Assembly: GCF_029360585.1 (NCBI RefSeq)
Contig: NZ_JAQZSJ010000003.1
Coordinates: 310,001-374,000 of the forward strand
Reading direction: 5' to 3'
Length of the DNA: 64,000 nt
From: Cohnella caldifontis
Lineage (GTDB): Bacteria; Bacillota; Bacilli; Paenibacillales; Paenibacillaceae
Shown here: positions 7,969-15,234 of the stretch, one piece after another
How positions within the stretch are numbered: the stretch's first letter is position 1
Layout of the letters: each line of letters opens with the position of its first letter
Translations under genes and position numbers: made by a program
The notes under the pieces: model-generated
Told to the model about the DNA's origin: nothing
What the model saw: only the letters and a program-made list of their open reading frames with translations
The model's database searches: none

Positions 7969-8093
7969 AAAGGGAAAAACGCGAGGCCTACTACTTCGAA
8001 CTATTCCTGAAAATCGTGTCGTACGCCTCGACCGTCGTCATCTTGGCGGGAGCGGCCGGCTATGCGGTCTACTGGCTGATGATGAAACGGTAA
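7965..8093 (+). CDS. 42-residue single-pass membrane peptide
   Basis: TTG at 7965 overlaps the previous stop by four bases and is preceded by GAGGAGGGG (7951-7959). The product has a charged N-terminus (KREKREAYY), one hydrophobic segment at about residues 17-37 and ends in MMKR. No family is recognised. Tight overlap with the Cse60-like gene and a good ribosome site support it being real. Confidence 0.6.
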   Translation: MKREKREAYYFELFLKIVSYASTVVILAGAAGYAVYWLMMKR

Positions 8094-8158
8094 ACGATGC
8101 GCGGCAGGACCGCCTCCGCCGCGACGCGCAGCCGAACGGAAGCCTGCCCCGACATGGA

Positions 8159-8194
8159 AAGAAGCCGCTCCCCGTTAGGAGGACGCGGCTTCTT
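8159..8194 (-). terminator. Hairpin at the end of the DsbA-family gene
   Basis: AAGAAGCCGC (8159-8168) pairs with GCGGCTTCTT (8185-8194). The hairpin spans the stop codon of the minus-strand gene. The T-tract is short, so termination strength is uncertain. Confidence 0.45.
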
Positions 8195-8822
8195 CCTGCG
8201 CGATTTGCCGGAACGCGGCGAGGAACTGCGCGGACGGGTACGCCCCCGACAACGCGTATTTTCCGTTGATGATGAAGAACGGCACGCCCGTAATGCCCAT
8301 GTCCCGCGCGGCCGCGAAGTCGCGGTCGGTCTCGGCCGTCCCGTCCCCGGCGTCCAGCCGCTTCCGGAGCTCGCCCGCATCCGCGCCGATACCCTCGGCC
8401 AGCCCCAGCAGCACGTCAAGGTCCGCGATGTCCCGTCCTTCCTCGAAATAAGCGTCCATCGCCGCATCCACCCAAGCCTGGCGGCTCTCTTCGGGCAGAA
8501 TGGCCGTGATCCGATGCGCCAGCAGCGTGTTCGGCATTCGCGCGATGCGATCGAAACGGAACGTCAGCCCGATGCCGGCGCCCGCTTCGGTGACCCGCTG
8601 CAGCATCGGATCGAGCCGCGCGGCGCCGCCCATTTTGGCCTCCATCGTATCGCGGAACGGCTTCCCTTCCGGAGGCAGGCCGGGATCCAGCTGGAAAGCG
8701 TGAAAAGCCACGTCCACCGTCTCGTTCGTTTCGTTCGCCCAAGCCATGATCGCGTCGTACATGTTTTTCTTGCCGATGCGGCACCAAGGGCACACCATGT
8801 CGGAATACAGGTCGATTTTCAT
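8175..8822 (-). CDS. DsbA family oxidoreductase, FrnE-like (COG2761)
   Basis: A protein of 215 residues. The start is placed at the ATG at 8822 because GAGGTG lies 6 bp upstream; a GTG three codons earlier has no ribosome site. A thioredoxin-fold active site CPWC occurs at residues 11-14, right after the first strand, and the cis-Pro motif GVPFFIING lies near residue 185, as in FrnE/2-hydroxychromene isomerase-like proteins. There is no signal peptide, so it is cytoplasmic. Family members are dithiol oxidoreductases linked to oxidative or disulfide stress. It is convergent with the small-gene cluster. Confidence 0.85.
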   Translation of the reverse strand: MKIDLYSDMVCPWCRIGKKNMYDAIMAWANETNETVDVAFHAFQLDPGLPPEGKPFRDTMEAKMGGAARLDPMLQRVTEAGAGIGLTFRFDRIARMPNTLLAHRITAILPEESRQAWVDAAMDAYFEEGRDIADLDVLLGLAEGIGADAGELRKRLDAGDGTAETDRDFAAARDMGITGVPFFIINGKYALSGAYPSAQFLAAFRQIAQEEAASS

Positions 8823-8959
8823 CCGGCACACCTCGATTTTCTGAAAGGAATGATGACCTCAGTATGGCAGACATCGGCTCCGGTTACAACGTGCGGGAAG
8901 CAAGGGGACATGCTAGAATGGAAGGGTCATGTTGAACCATATCCGGAAGGAAGAGGACA

Positions 8960-9787
8960 ATGAAGCTGACGATCGATTCGAAAGCGGAGCTGCTGAACGG
9001 CGTGGAGATGCCGAGACTGGGGCTCGGCGTATGGCGGGCCAAGGCAGGAGCCGAGACGGAGAACGCCGTGGCGGCCGCGTTGCGAACGGGTTACAGGCTG
9101 ATGGATACGGCTTCCCTGTACGGAAACGAAGCGGAGGTCGGCCGGGCGATCCGGGCGTCCGGGATCACGCGCGAGGATATTTTCGTCACCACCAAGGTTT
9201 GGAACGACCAGCAAGGCTACGACAACGCGATGAAGGCGTTCGAGCAAAGCTTCGCCAACCTGGACTTGGGTTACGTCGATTTGTATTTGGTACATTGGCC
9301 GGTTCAGGGGAAATATAAAGAGACTTACCGCGCGCTCGAAGATCTGTATGAGCAAGGCCGCGTCAAAGCGATCGGCGTCAGCAATTTCCTCGTGCACCAT
9401 TTGGAGGACCTGATGGGGTCGTGCCGGATCAAGCCGATGGTGAACCAGGTCGAAATGCATCCGCTGCTGACGCGGAAGAAGCTGCTCATGTTCTGCAGGA
9501 AAGAAGGCATCCAGGTGCAATCCTGGCGTCCGCTGATGAAAGGCAACTTGGACTTGCCCCTGCTGCGGGAACTTTCCGCCCGTTACGGCAAGACGCCCGC
9601 GCAAATCGTGATCCGTTGGCACCTTCAGCATGGGATCGCGACGATCCCGAAATCCGTGAACGAATCCCGGATCCGCGAGAACGCCGACGTGTTCGATTTC
9701 GAGCTGTCGCCGGAGGACATGGTCCGGATCGACGGGCTCAACGAAGACCGCCGTTTCGGGGCGGATCCCGACCATATCGATTTCTGA
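8960..9787 (+). CDS. Aldo/keto reductase (YvgN/YtbE-like)
   Basis: A protein of 275 residues with the AKR (beta/alpha)8 signatures. The catalytic tetrad is visible: Asp in LMDTASLYGNE, Tyr in the same motif, Lys in VTTKVWN and His in YLVHWPVQGKY. The NADPH-binding end (IPKSVNESRIRENADVFDFEL) is present. It is a cytoplasmic NADPH-dependent reductase of carbonyls such as methylglyoxal in relatives; substrate range is broad and cannot be fixed here. The start at ATG 8960 follows GGAAGGAAGAGG. It precedes the redox-type Rrf2 regulator but has its own transcript boundary, since a promoter and operator lie at 9829-9863. Confidence 0.88.
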   Translation: MKLTIDSKAELLNGVEMPRLGLGVWRAKAGAETENAVAAALRTGYRLMDTASLYGNEAEVGRAIRASGITREDIFVTTKVWNDQQGYDNAMKAFEQSFANLDLGYVDLYLVHWPVQGKYKETYRALEDLYEQGRVKAIGVSNFLVHHLEDLMGSCRIKPMVNQVEMHPLLTRKKLLMFCRKEGIQVQSWRPLMKGNLDLPLLRELSARYGKTPAQIVIRWHLQHGIATIPKSVNESRIRENADVFDFELSPEDMVRIDGLNEDRRFGADPDHIDF

Positions 9788-9828
9788 TCGCCGCCGATGC
9801 TTCTTGTTCCGCCCCGGCGCGCGCCCTG

Positions 9829-9857
9829 TTGACAATCTCAACTGTAACTGATAATAT
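9829..9857 (+). promoter_or_regulatory. Sigma-A promoter of the Rrf2 gene
   Basis: TTGACA at 9829-9834, a 17-bp spacer, TAATAT at 9852-9857. The -35 is a perfect consensus. Confidence 0.8.
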
Positions 9858-9863
9858 TACAGT
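9841..9863. promoter_or_regulatory. Operator: perfect inverted repeat over the -10 of the Rrf2 promoter
   Basis: ACTGTAA-N9-TTACAGT with both arms exact. It covers the spacer and -10 hexamer of the promoter at 9829, the usual place for an autorepressor to bind. The encoded Rrf2 protein is the obvious candidate ligand. Confidence 0.7.
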
Positions 9864-9884
9864 ACCGGCAGGGAGGAGATGCCA

Positions 9885-10310
9885 TTGAACAGCGACTTCG
9901 TCATAGCGGTTCATAGTCTGGTCCTGCTGGCCCATCTTCCCGAGGGCATGGCGACGAGCGACGAGATCGCGGAGAACGTCTGCACGAACCCGGTGCGGGT
10001 GCGCAAGGTGATGAGCTGCCTGCGCAAGAACGGCTTCCTGGATACCCGGGAAGGCTCCGGGGGCGGTTACAAGCTGTGCCGCGCGCCTGAAGAAATCACG
10101 CTTGCCGACGTATACCGTTCCCTCGCGGCGGGTTCTCTGGCCCCCAACTGGTGCAGCGGCGATCCGAAGAAGGACTGCGTCGTCAGCTCCAATATGGCCG
10201 AGGTCATGGCGGGAGTGTTCTGCGAAGCGGACCGTCAGCTGGAGGCATACTTCGAGCGGATCACGATCGGCTCCATGCTGTCGGGCATCAAGGCCAAGCA
10301 GCAAGCTTGA
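9885..10310 (+). CDS. Rrf2 family transcriptional regulator, cysteine-rich (YwnA-like)
   Basis: A protein of 141 residues. Start at TTG 9885 is preferred because GGGAGGAG (9871-9878) lies 6 bp away; the ATG at 9879 abuts it. The N-terminal winged helix is typical (TSDEIAENVCTNPVRVRKVMSCLRKNG, with the wing GSGGGYKL). Six cysteines are spread over the protein, including a CSGDPKKDC pair, but the three-cysteine iron-sulfur pattern of IscR/NsrR is absent. A thiol-based redox sensor is a reasonable inference. It faces its own operator at 9841 and is followed by thioredoxin. Confidence 0.8.
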   Translation: MNSDFVIAVHSLVLLAHLPEGMATSDEIAENVCTNPVRVRKVMSCLRKNGFLDTREGSGGGYKLCRAPEEITLADVYRSLAAGSLAPNWCSGDPKKDCVVSSNMAEVMAGVFCEADRQLEAYFERITIGSMLSGIKAKQQA

Positions 10311-10335
10311 AAGCCGGATGCAGCGGGTATATTAG
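10307..10335 (+). promoter_or_regulatory. Probable promoter of trxA
   Basis: TTGAAA at 10307-10312, 17 bp, TATTAG at 10330-10335. It overlaps the end of the Rrf2 gene. Confidence 0.5.
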
Positions 10336-10399
10336 AGATGCCCGATCATCATAGAGGTTTCCTCGTAGTTCCTAAATTCCGGATAAGGAGTGATGTGAC

Positions 10400-10711
10400 A
10401 TGGCAGTCGCCGTCACGAAGGACAATTTCAACCAAACGGTATCGCAAGGGGTATCGCTTCTCGATTTCTGGGCGCCCTGGTGCGGACCTTGCAAAATGCA
10501 GCTTCCGATCGTCGAGGAGCTGTCCGAAGAGCTTCAAGGCAAAGCCACGGTCGCGAAAGTCAACGTCGACGAAGAGCCGGAACTGGCCAGCCAGTTCGGC
10601 GTCATGAGCATTCCGACGCTGATCCTGTTCAAGGACGGTCAGCCGGTCGACAAGCTGGTCGGCCTGCAAAGCAAAGCCGCGCTGCAGAACAAAATCAACA
10701 ACCTGATGTAA
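10400..10711 (+). CDS. trxA: Thioredoxin
   Basis: A protein of 103 residues, standard thioredoxin length. The active site WCGPCK is at residues 27-32 and the cis-proline motif SIPTLILF near residue 72. It reduces protein disulfides in the cytoplasm with electrons from thioredoxin reductase. The start at ATG 10400 follows AAGGAG. A canonical terminator follows. An unusual feature is QLPIVEEL, where most thioredoxins have MIAPILEEL-like residues after the active site; the gene could be a second thioredoxin rather than the main housekeeping copy. Confidence 0.88.
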   Translation: MAVAVTKDNFNQTVSQGVSLLDFWAPWCGPCKMQLPIVEELSEELQGKATVAKVNVDEEPELASQFGVMSIPTLILFKDGQPVDKLVGLQSKAALQNKINNLM

Positions 10712-10728
10712 TTCGGGTTTCGCTTGAA

Positions 10729-10756
10729 CCGCCGGTCCTTAAGACCGGCGGTTTTT
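10729..10756 (+). terminator. Terminator after trxA
   Basis: CCGCCGGTC (10729-10737) pairs with GACCGGCGG (10743-10751), followed by TTTTT. Confidence 0.92.
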
Positions 10757-10857
10757 CGCGTGCCGAGCGTTGACGCTGCGGCGCCGTTTGCGCCGGACGG
10801 CCGGGGCGACGGACTCCCGGAAAGGATTTTCGCGATCATTGTCGAAACATAACGCTT

Positions 10858-13800
10858 ATGATGACGAAAAAAAGAGCGATACTGATCACGGCGCTGTTCT
10901 TCGCGGCGCTGCTCGCCGTCCGGCTGGTCTGGACCGAGCTCCGGGCGGGGCCGGAGCACCCGGCCGCCGCGCAAGGCGTACTGGATTTGCGCGACCGGGA
11001 CGTCCTTTCCGGCCGCGCCATGGACTTGAACGGCGAATGGGAGTTCTATCCCGGACGGTTCCTTATGACCGGCAGCGGAAATGAAGACCCTGGACCGGCA
11101 AGCGATACCTTCGTCCATGTCCCCGGGACATGGAACGCTTCCCTCGGGTCCCCGAACCATTCCGCTTACGGCTACGGCTCCTACCGCCTGCGGATTTTGG
11201 TCCGGCCGGAGCCCGGGCGGATGTACGGCATTCGAATCCCTTACGTACGCACCGCTTCCGAACTTTTCGTGAACGGACAACGATTGGCCGGCAAGGGCCG
11301 GGTCGATTCGGACCCCAGCCGTTACACGCCTTACACGTTCCCGATGCAGGCCGTCTTCCCGGCCGATGACGGCGTCATCGACGTCGTCGTGCAAGCCGCC
11401 AATTTTGACAGCGTCATGAGGGGCGGCATCATGAAACCCGTCCACTTCGGCTCCGCGGAGGCGATCCAGCAAGAGCGCCTGTTCTCCGTCGGCGCGCAAT
11501 GGACCGTCTGCATCGTCCTGGCGATCCATGGCCTCTACGCCGGCGTCTTGTTTTTGATCGGGACCCGCCGGAAGGAGCTGCTCTGGTTCCTGGCGCTGGT
11601 CGCTTCCGCGATCTTGATGACCGTGGCCGACGACGACAAGCTTCTGCTGGCATGGATTCCGCTCGATTTCGATTGGAACGTCAAGCTGGTTTATCTGTCC
11701 TACGTCGCGATCGCCGCGCTGATGGTCCGGTTTATCGCAAGCCTGCTGGACGAATACGCCAAAACCGGCCGGCATTTTTGGTTTTACGCGGTTTGCGGCG
11801 TTTCGGCCGTCCTGATCGTGGTCACCCCCGCCAAAGTCACGCTGGAGCTCGGGTATATTCTTTTCTCCATGCCGTTCATTGGCGGTCTGATCGTCTCCCG
11901 CTTGTCTTTCCGTTCGCTGACCCGAGGCAACGCGGACGCGATTTACGTGCTGCTGGGCATCACGAGCGTGCTGGCCAATATCGTGGGCACGCTCGGCAAA
12001 GGCGCGGGACTGTTCGACGCCGGTTATTATCCGATCGATCTGAGCGCCGCGTTTTTCGCTTTCGCGTCTTATTGGTTCCGGAGCTACTTCCGGCTGTCCG
12101 AGCATTCCGTCCGGCTCGCGGAGAAGCTGCAGCAGGCGGACAAGCAGAAAGACGATTTTCTGGCGAATACCGCCCATGAGCTGCGGAATCCGCTGCACGG
12201 CATGCTGAATATCGCCCAGAGCGTCATGGAGCGCTGGGAGGATCGCGAATTCGCGGCCGAAGGCAGGGCCCGGATGGAGCTCTTGGTGACCGTGGGCAAG
12301 CGGCTTTCCCTTCTGGTGAACGACTTGCTGGATCTGGGCATGCTGCGGGGGGATACGCTCCGCCTGCAGGTCGGGAACGTTCAGGCGCAGGCGGTCGCAT
12401 CCGGCGTCCTGGACATGCTTCGCTATATGGCGGATGGCAAACCGGTGCGACTGGTCAACGACATTCCGCCCGACTTTCCCCGCTTGCGGGCGGACGAGAA
12501 CCGGTTGACGCAAATTTTGTTCAATCTGGTGCATAACGCGCTGAAATTCACGGACGTGGGCATGGTGGCGATACGGGCGTCGGCACGGGACGGAATGGCG
12601 CTGATCGCCGTCTCCGATACCGGGCCGGGGATGGACGAGAAGACGCGCAACGTCGTTTTCGAACCCTATGAACAAGGCGGCGCCACCCCTCAGGCGTCCG
12701 GCGGCGGTATCGGGCTGGGGTTAAGCATTTGCAAGCAGCTGGTGGAATTGCACGGAGGCACGCTGCAGGTCGAATCGTTGCCGGGGCAAGGCTCCGAATT
12801 CTCCTTTACGCTGCCGTTCGCGGATACCGTCTCCCTCTCGAATTCCGCGTCATCGCAACCGGAGATTCGCGCACTGGCGGAAACGGCTGCAACGGTCGTT
12901 CGCGATCCTGCGGAAACCGAACGGGAGCCGAACGAAGACCGGCCCGCGATTCTGGCCGTCGACGACGACCCGGTGAACCTGGCCGTCCTCGAAAGCGTGC
13001 TGGGCGCGGAACGTTACGACATCGTCAAGGCGTCCAGCGGAGAAGAAGCGTTGTCCCTGCTGGGTACCCGGAAATGGGATCTGCTGATCGCGGACGTCAT
13101 GATGCCTAAGATGTCGGGATATGAGCTCGCCCGCTCGGTCCGGGAACGATTCCCGATTACGGAGCTCCCCATTCTGCTGCTTACGGCGCGTTACCGGCCG
13201 GAGGATATCGAAGCGGGGTTCGCCGCCGGCGCCAACGATTACGTGGCCAAGCCGGCCGATGGAATGGAGCTGCGTTCGAGGGTATGGGCGCTCACGGCCA
13301 TGCGCAAGTCGTTCAGCGAGCGGCTGCGCATGGAAGCGGCATGGATGCAGGCCCAGATCCAGCCGCACTTTCTCTACAACACGCTGAATTCGATCGCCGC
13401 CCTCAGCGAGGTCGATCCGGCCAAAATGCGCGCGCTGCTCGACGCGTTCAGCCGGTACTTGCGCGCCAGCTTCGATTTCCGGAATTCGGGACAGCTCATC
13501 CCGCTTCGGGACGAGCTGGAGCTCGTTCGCGCCTACTTGCACATCGAGAAGGAAAGATTCGGAGACCGGCTGCGAATCGATTGGGAGACAGATGCGGGGA
13601 TCGGGACAAGGTGGAAAATCCTGCCGCTCTCCATTCAGCCGATCGTCGAGAACGCGGTCCGGCATGGGATTACGAAGCGGGCCCACGGCGGCCGGCTTCT
13701 CATTCGAATCACGGAAAACGGGAACGGGGCGGATATCGCGGTCGAGGACGACGGAGCGGGGATGGACGTTCACGAGGCCGAGCGTCTACTGAGCGACGTT

Positions 13801-13932
13801 TCGGCCAACCGCGCGGGGGTCGGACTTCGCAACACGGACCGGCGGCTCAAACAGCTGTACGGAGAAGGACTCCGGATCCGGAGCGCGCCCGGACAGGGCA
13901 CCGTCGTCGCTTTCCGCATCACGAAAAAGTAA
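10858..13932 (+). CDS. Hybrid histidine kinase with two kinase modules (7TM-type sensor)
   Basis: A protein of 1024 residues. In order: a signal/first membrane segment (about 7-25), an extracellular beta-rich domain (about 40-190, with LNGEWEFYPG and VHVPGTWN), seven membrane segments (about 205-415), a HisKA helix with AHELRNPLHG (His near residue 440), a first ATPase domain (IGLGLSICKQLVELHGG), a receiver domain (VDDDPVNLAVL near 700, phospho-Asp in IADVMMPKMSG), and a second LytS-type kinase module (QIQPHFLYNTLNSI near 833, then a second ATPase domain). Two kinase modules around a receiver are uncommon. Start codon choice (10858 or 10861) is uncertain because the ribosome site is weak. The response regulator at 13958 points toward it and is the probable partner. 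Confidence 0.88.
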   Translation: MMTKKRAILITALFFAALLAVRLVWTELRAGPEHPAAAQGVLDLRDRDVLSGRAMDLNGEWEFYPGRFLMTGSGNEDPGPASDTFVHVPGTWNASLGSPNHSAYGYGSYRLRILVRPEPGRMYGIRIPYVRTASELFVNGQRLAGKGRVDSDPSRYTPYTFPMQAVFPADDGVIDVVVQAANFDSVMRGGIMKPVHFGSAEAIQQERLFSVGAQWTVCIVLAIHGLYAGVLFLIGTRRKELLWFLALVASAILMTVADDDKLLLAWIPLDFDWNVKLVYLSYVAIAALMVRFIASLLDEYAKTGRHFWFYAVCGVSAVLIVVTPAKVTLELGYILFSMPFIGGLIVSRLSFRSLTRGNADAIYVLLGITSVLANIVGTLGKGAGLFDAGYYPIDLSAAFFAFASYWFRSYFRLSEHSVRLAEKLQQADKQKDDFLANTAHELRNPLHGMLNIAQSVMERWEDREFAAEGRARMELLVTVGKRLSLLVNDLLDLGMLRGDTLRLQVGNVQAQAVASGVLDMLRYMADGKPVRLVNDIPPDFPRLRADENRLTQILFNLVHNALKFTDVGMVAIRASARDGMALIAVSDTGPGMDEKTRNVVFEPYEQGGATPQASGGGIGLGLSICKQLVELHGGTLQVESLPGQGSEFSFTLPFADTVSLSNSASSQPEIRALAETAATVVRDPAETEREPNEDRPAILAVDDDPVNLAVLESVLGAERYDIVKASSGEEALSLLGTRKWDLLIADVMMPKMSGYELARSVRERFPITELPILLLTARYRPEDIEAGFAAGANDYVAKPADGMELRSRVWALTAMRKSFSERLRMEAAWMQAQIQPHFLYNTLNSIAALSEVDPAKMRALLDAFSRYLRASFDFRNSGQLIPLRDELELVRAYLHIEKERFGDRLRIDWETDAGIGTRWKILPLSIQPIVENAVRHGITKRAHGGRLLIRITENGNGADIAVEDDGAGMDVHEAERLLSDVSANRAGVGLRNTDRRLKQLYGEGLRIRSAPGQGTVVAFRITKK

Positions 13933-13957
13933 TCGGCGCCCCCGAATTCGCGTCTTG

Positions 13958-15082
13958 TCAGTTCGTCGCCGCACGCCAATTCCGGTACCATTCCGCTGTC
14001 CGTTCGGATGGGGAGACGCCGTACTCTTTGTCCAACATGGAGGTCAGCTTGGCGTACTGCTGCTCTACGAAATGGATTTGCCCCATTTCCCCGTACACTC
14101 TCATCAAGGCGAAATACACATCTTCCCCGTAAGGGTATTTCTGCTGAATCCGCAAATACCAGTCCAGCGCTTCCGAAAGCCGGCCGTGGTCCTCCCACAG
14201 CCGGCCGAGCGCCGTGGCGTGATGGTACCACATGTTTTGCAGCCTCTGCCGTTCTTGCTCGGCCCAGGCGTAATCATGCTCCGCCAAATAATCGCCCGCG
14301 TAAGCCTCCAAGAGCCGAGCATATCCATCCGCCGTCTCCAGGGACAACCCGTCCGCCTCGGACAACGCCTTTTCCCATTGTTCCACGTCCAACGGGCAAT
14401 CGCCCAAATCCAGGCCATACCCGGACGACGATTTGAGGATTTTGATGCTCAGACCGGCGTTATCCAGCATTTTGCGCAGCCTGTAAATCGTCGTGTAGAG
14501 CAGGGGCTGCGCCTTGCTCTCTTCCATTTCCGGCCATAGCAAATCCATGAGAGCGTCTTTCCGGACACGTTGGTTCCTCCGGTAAACCAAATAAGCGAAC
14601 AATTCCTGGGCTTTCGCGGTGCGCCAGGGGAGCGGTTCGCCCGTTCCGGGGTCGATTTGCATGCTTTGAAAACACCGTACGGCCGCGGTCCGGATCGGGG
14701 ACGCGGCATGGCGGTCCGCGCGCCCGCGCTGCCCCAGAATCCGCCGGACGGTCGTCTCCAACCGATCGGTCTGAAGCGGCTTCAGCACGTAATCCAAAGC
14801 TTGCAGCTCAAAAGCCTGCACGGCGAATTTATCGTAAGCCGTCACGAAGACGATTTCCACGGGCGGATGCAGCTCCTGGAGACGTTCCGCGGCCTCCAGA
14901 CCGCCGAGCTCCGGCATGTCGATATCCAGAAAGACGACATCCGGCTGCAAACGGGGAGCCGCTTCCAACGCTTCTTCCGGAAGCTGGAACTTCCCGACGA
15001 TTTCCAGTCCGCCGATTCGATTCAATTGGAGCTCCAAATAGCGGAGCGCGAGCGCTTCGTCGTCTACCAGCATGCATTTCAC
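13958..15082 (-). CDS. Response regulator with receiver, winged-helix and BTAD domains
   Basis: A protein of 374 residues. The receiver domain occupies residues 1-120 (LVDDEALALRYL, phospho-Asp in VVFLDIDMPELGG, Lys in YVLKPLQ). It is followed by an OmpR-like winged helix (about 150-225, ELFAYLVYRRNQRVRKDAL) and a bacterial transcriptional activator (BTAD/TPR-like) domain to the end, the arrangement seen in SARP-type activators. It is convergent with the hybrid kinase (25-bp gap) and divergent from the giant surface protein, so it probably takes phosphate from the kinase and acts on the adhesin promoter, where heptamer direct repeats are found. Confidence 0.85.
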   Translation of the reverse strand: MKCMLVDDEALALRYLELQLNRIGGLEIVGKFQLPEEALEAAPRLQPDVVFLDIDMPELGGLEAAERLQELHPPVEIVFVTAYDKFAVQAFELQALDYVLKPLQTDRLETTVRRILGQRGRADRHAASPIRTAAVRCFQSMQIDPGTGEPLPWRTAKAQELFAYLVYRRNQRVRKDALMDLLWPEMEESKAQPLLYTTIYRLRKMLDNAGLSIKILKSSSGYGLDLGDCPLDVEQWEKALSEADGLSLETADGYARLLEAYAGDYLAEHDYAWAEQERQRLQNMWYHHATALGRLWEDHGRLSEALDWYLRIQQKYPYGEDVYFALMRVYGEMGQIHFVEQQYAKLTSMLDKEYGVSPSERTAEWYRNWRAATN

Positions 15083-15133
15083 GATTGATCCCTCCGCATA
15101 CGTTCCGTCGGGCCGCGACGCCGATTTTCAGGA

Positions 15134-15156
15134 AGCCGATACCATTATATCGGCTT
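15134..15156. promoter_or_regulatory. Inverted repeat between response regulator and adhesin genes
   Basis: AAGCCGATA (15133-15141) and TATCGGCTT (15148-15156) around a 6-base centre, followed by TTGG. It could be an operator or, with the following T residues, a weak terminator of read-through. Confidence 0.4.
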
Positions 15157-15191
15157 TTGGTCATTTTTTGGTCAGTGCCTTATGGTCTAAT
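15157..15191 (+). promoter_or_regulatory. Candidate SARP-type site and promoter of the adhesin gene
   Basis: Two exact heptamers TTGGTCA (15157-15163 and 15168-15174) repeat directly with an 11-bp period, and TCTAAT (15186-15191) is a likely -10. No good -35 hexamer exists; the heptamers take its place. This is the architecture of sites bound by SARP/BTAD activators. Confidence 0.45.
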
Positions 15192-15234
15192 CAAACATTA
15201 GTGAAGTGGAAAAATGCAGGAAGGTGGTTTTTAC

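Noticed and set aside
10639-12675. Long minus-strand frame opposite the hybrid kinase (also similar long frames opposite atp and nuo genes)
   Set aside because: These are high-GC shadow frames without ribosome sites; composition is rich in Arg, Pro and Ala and no domain is recognisable.
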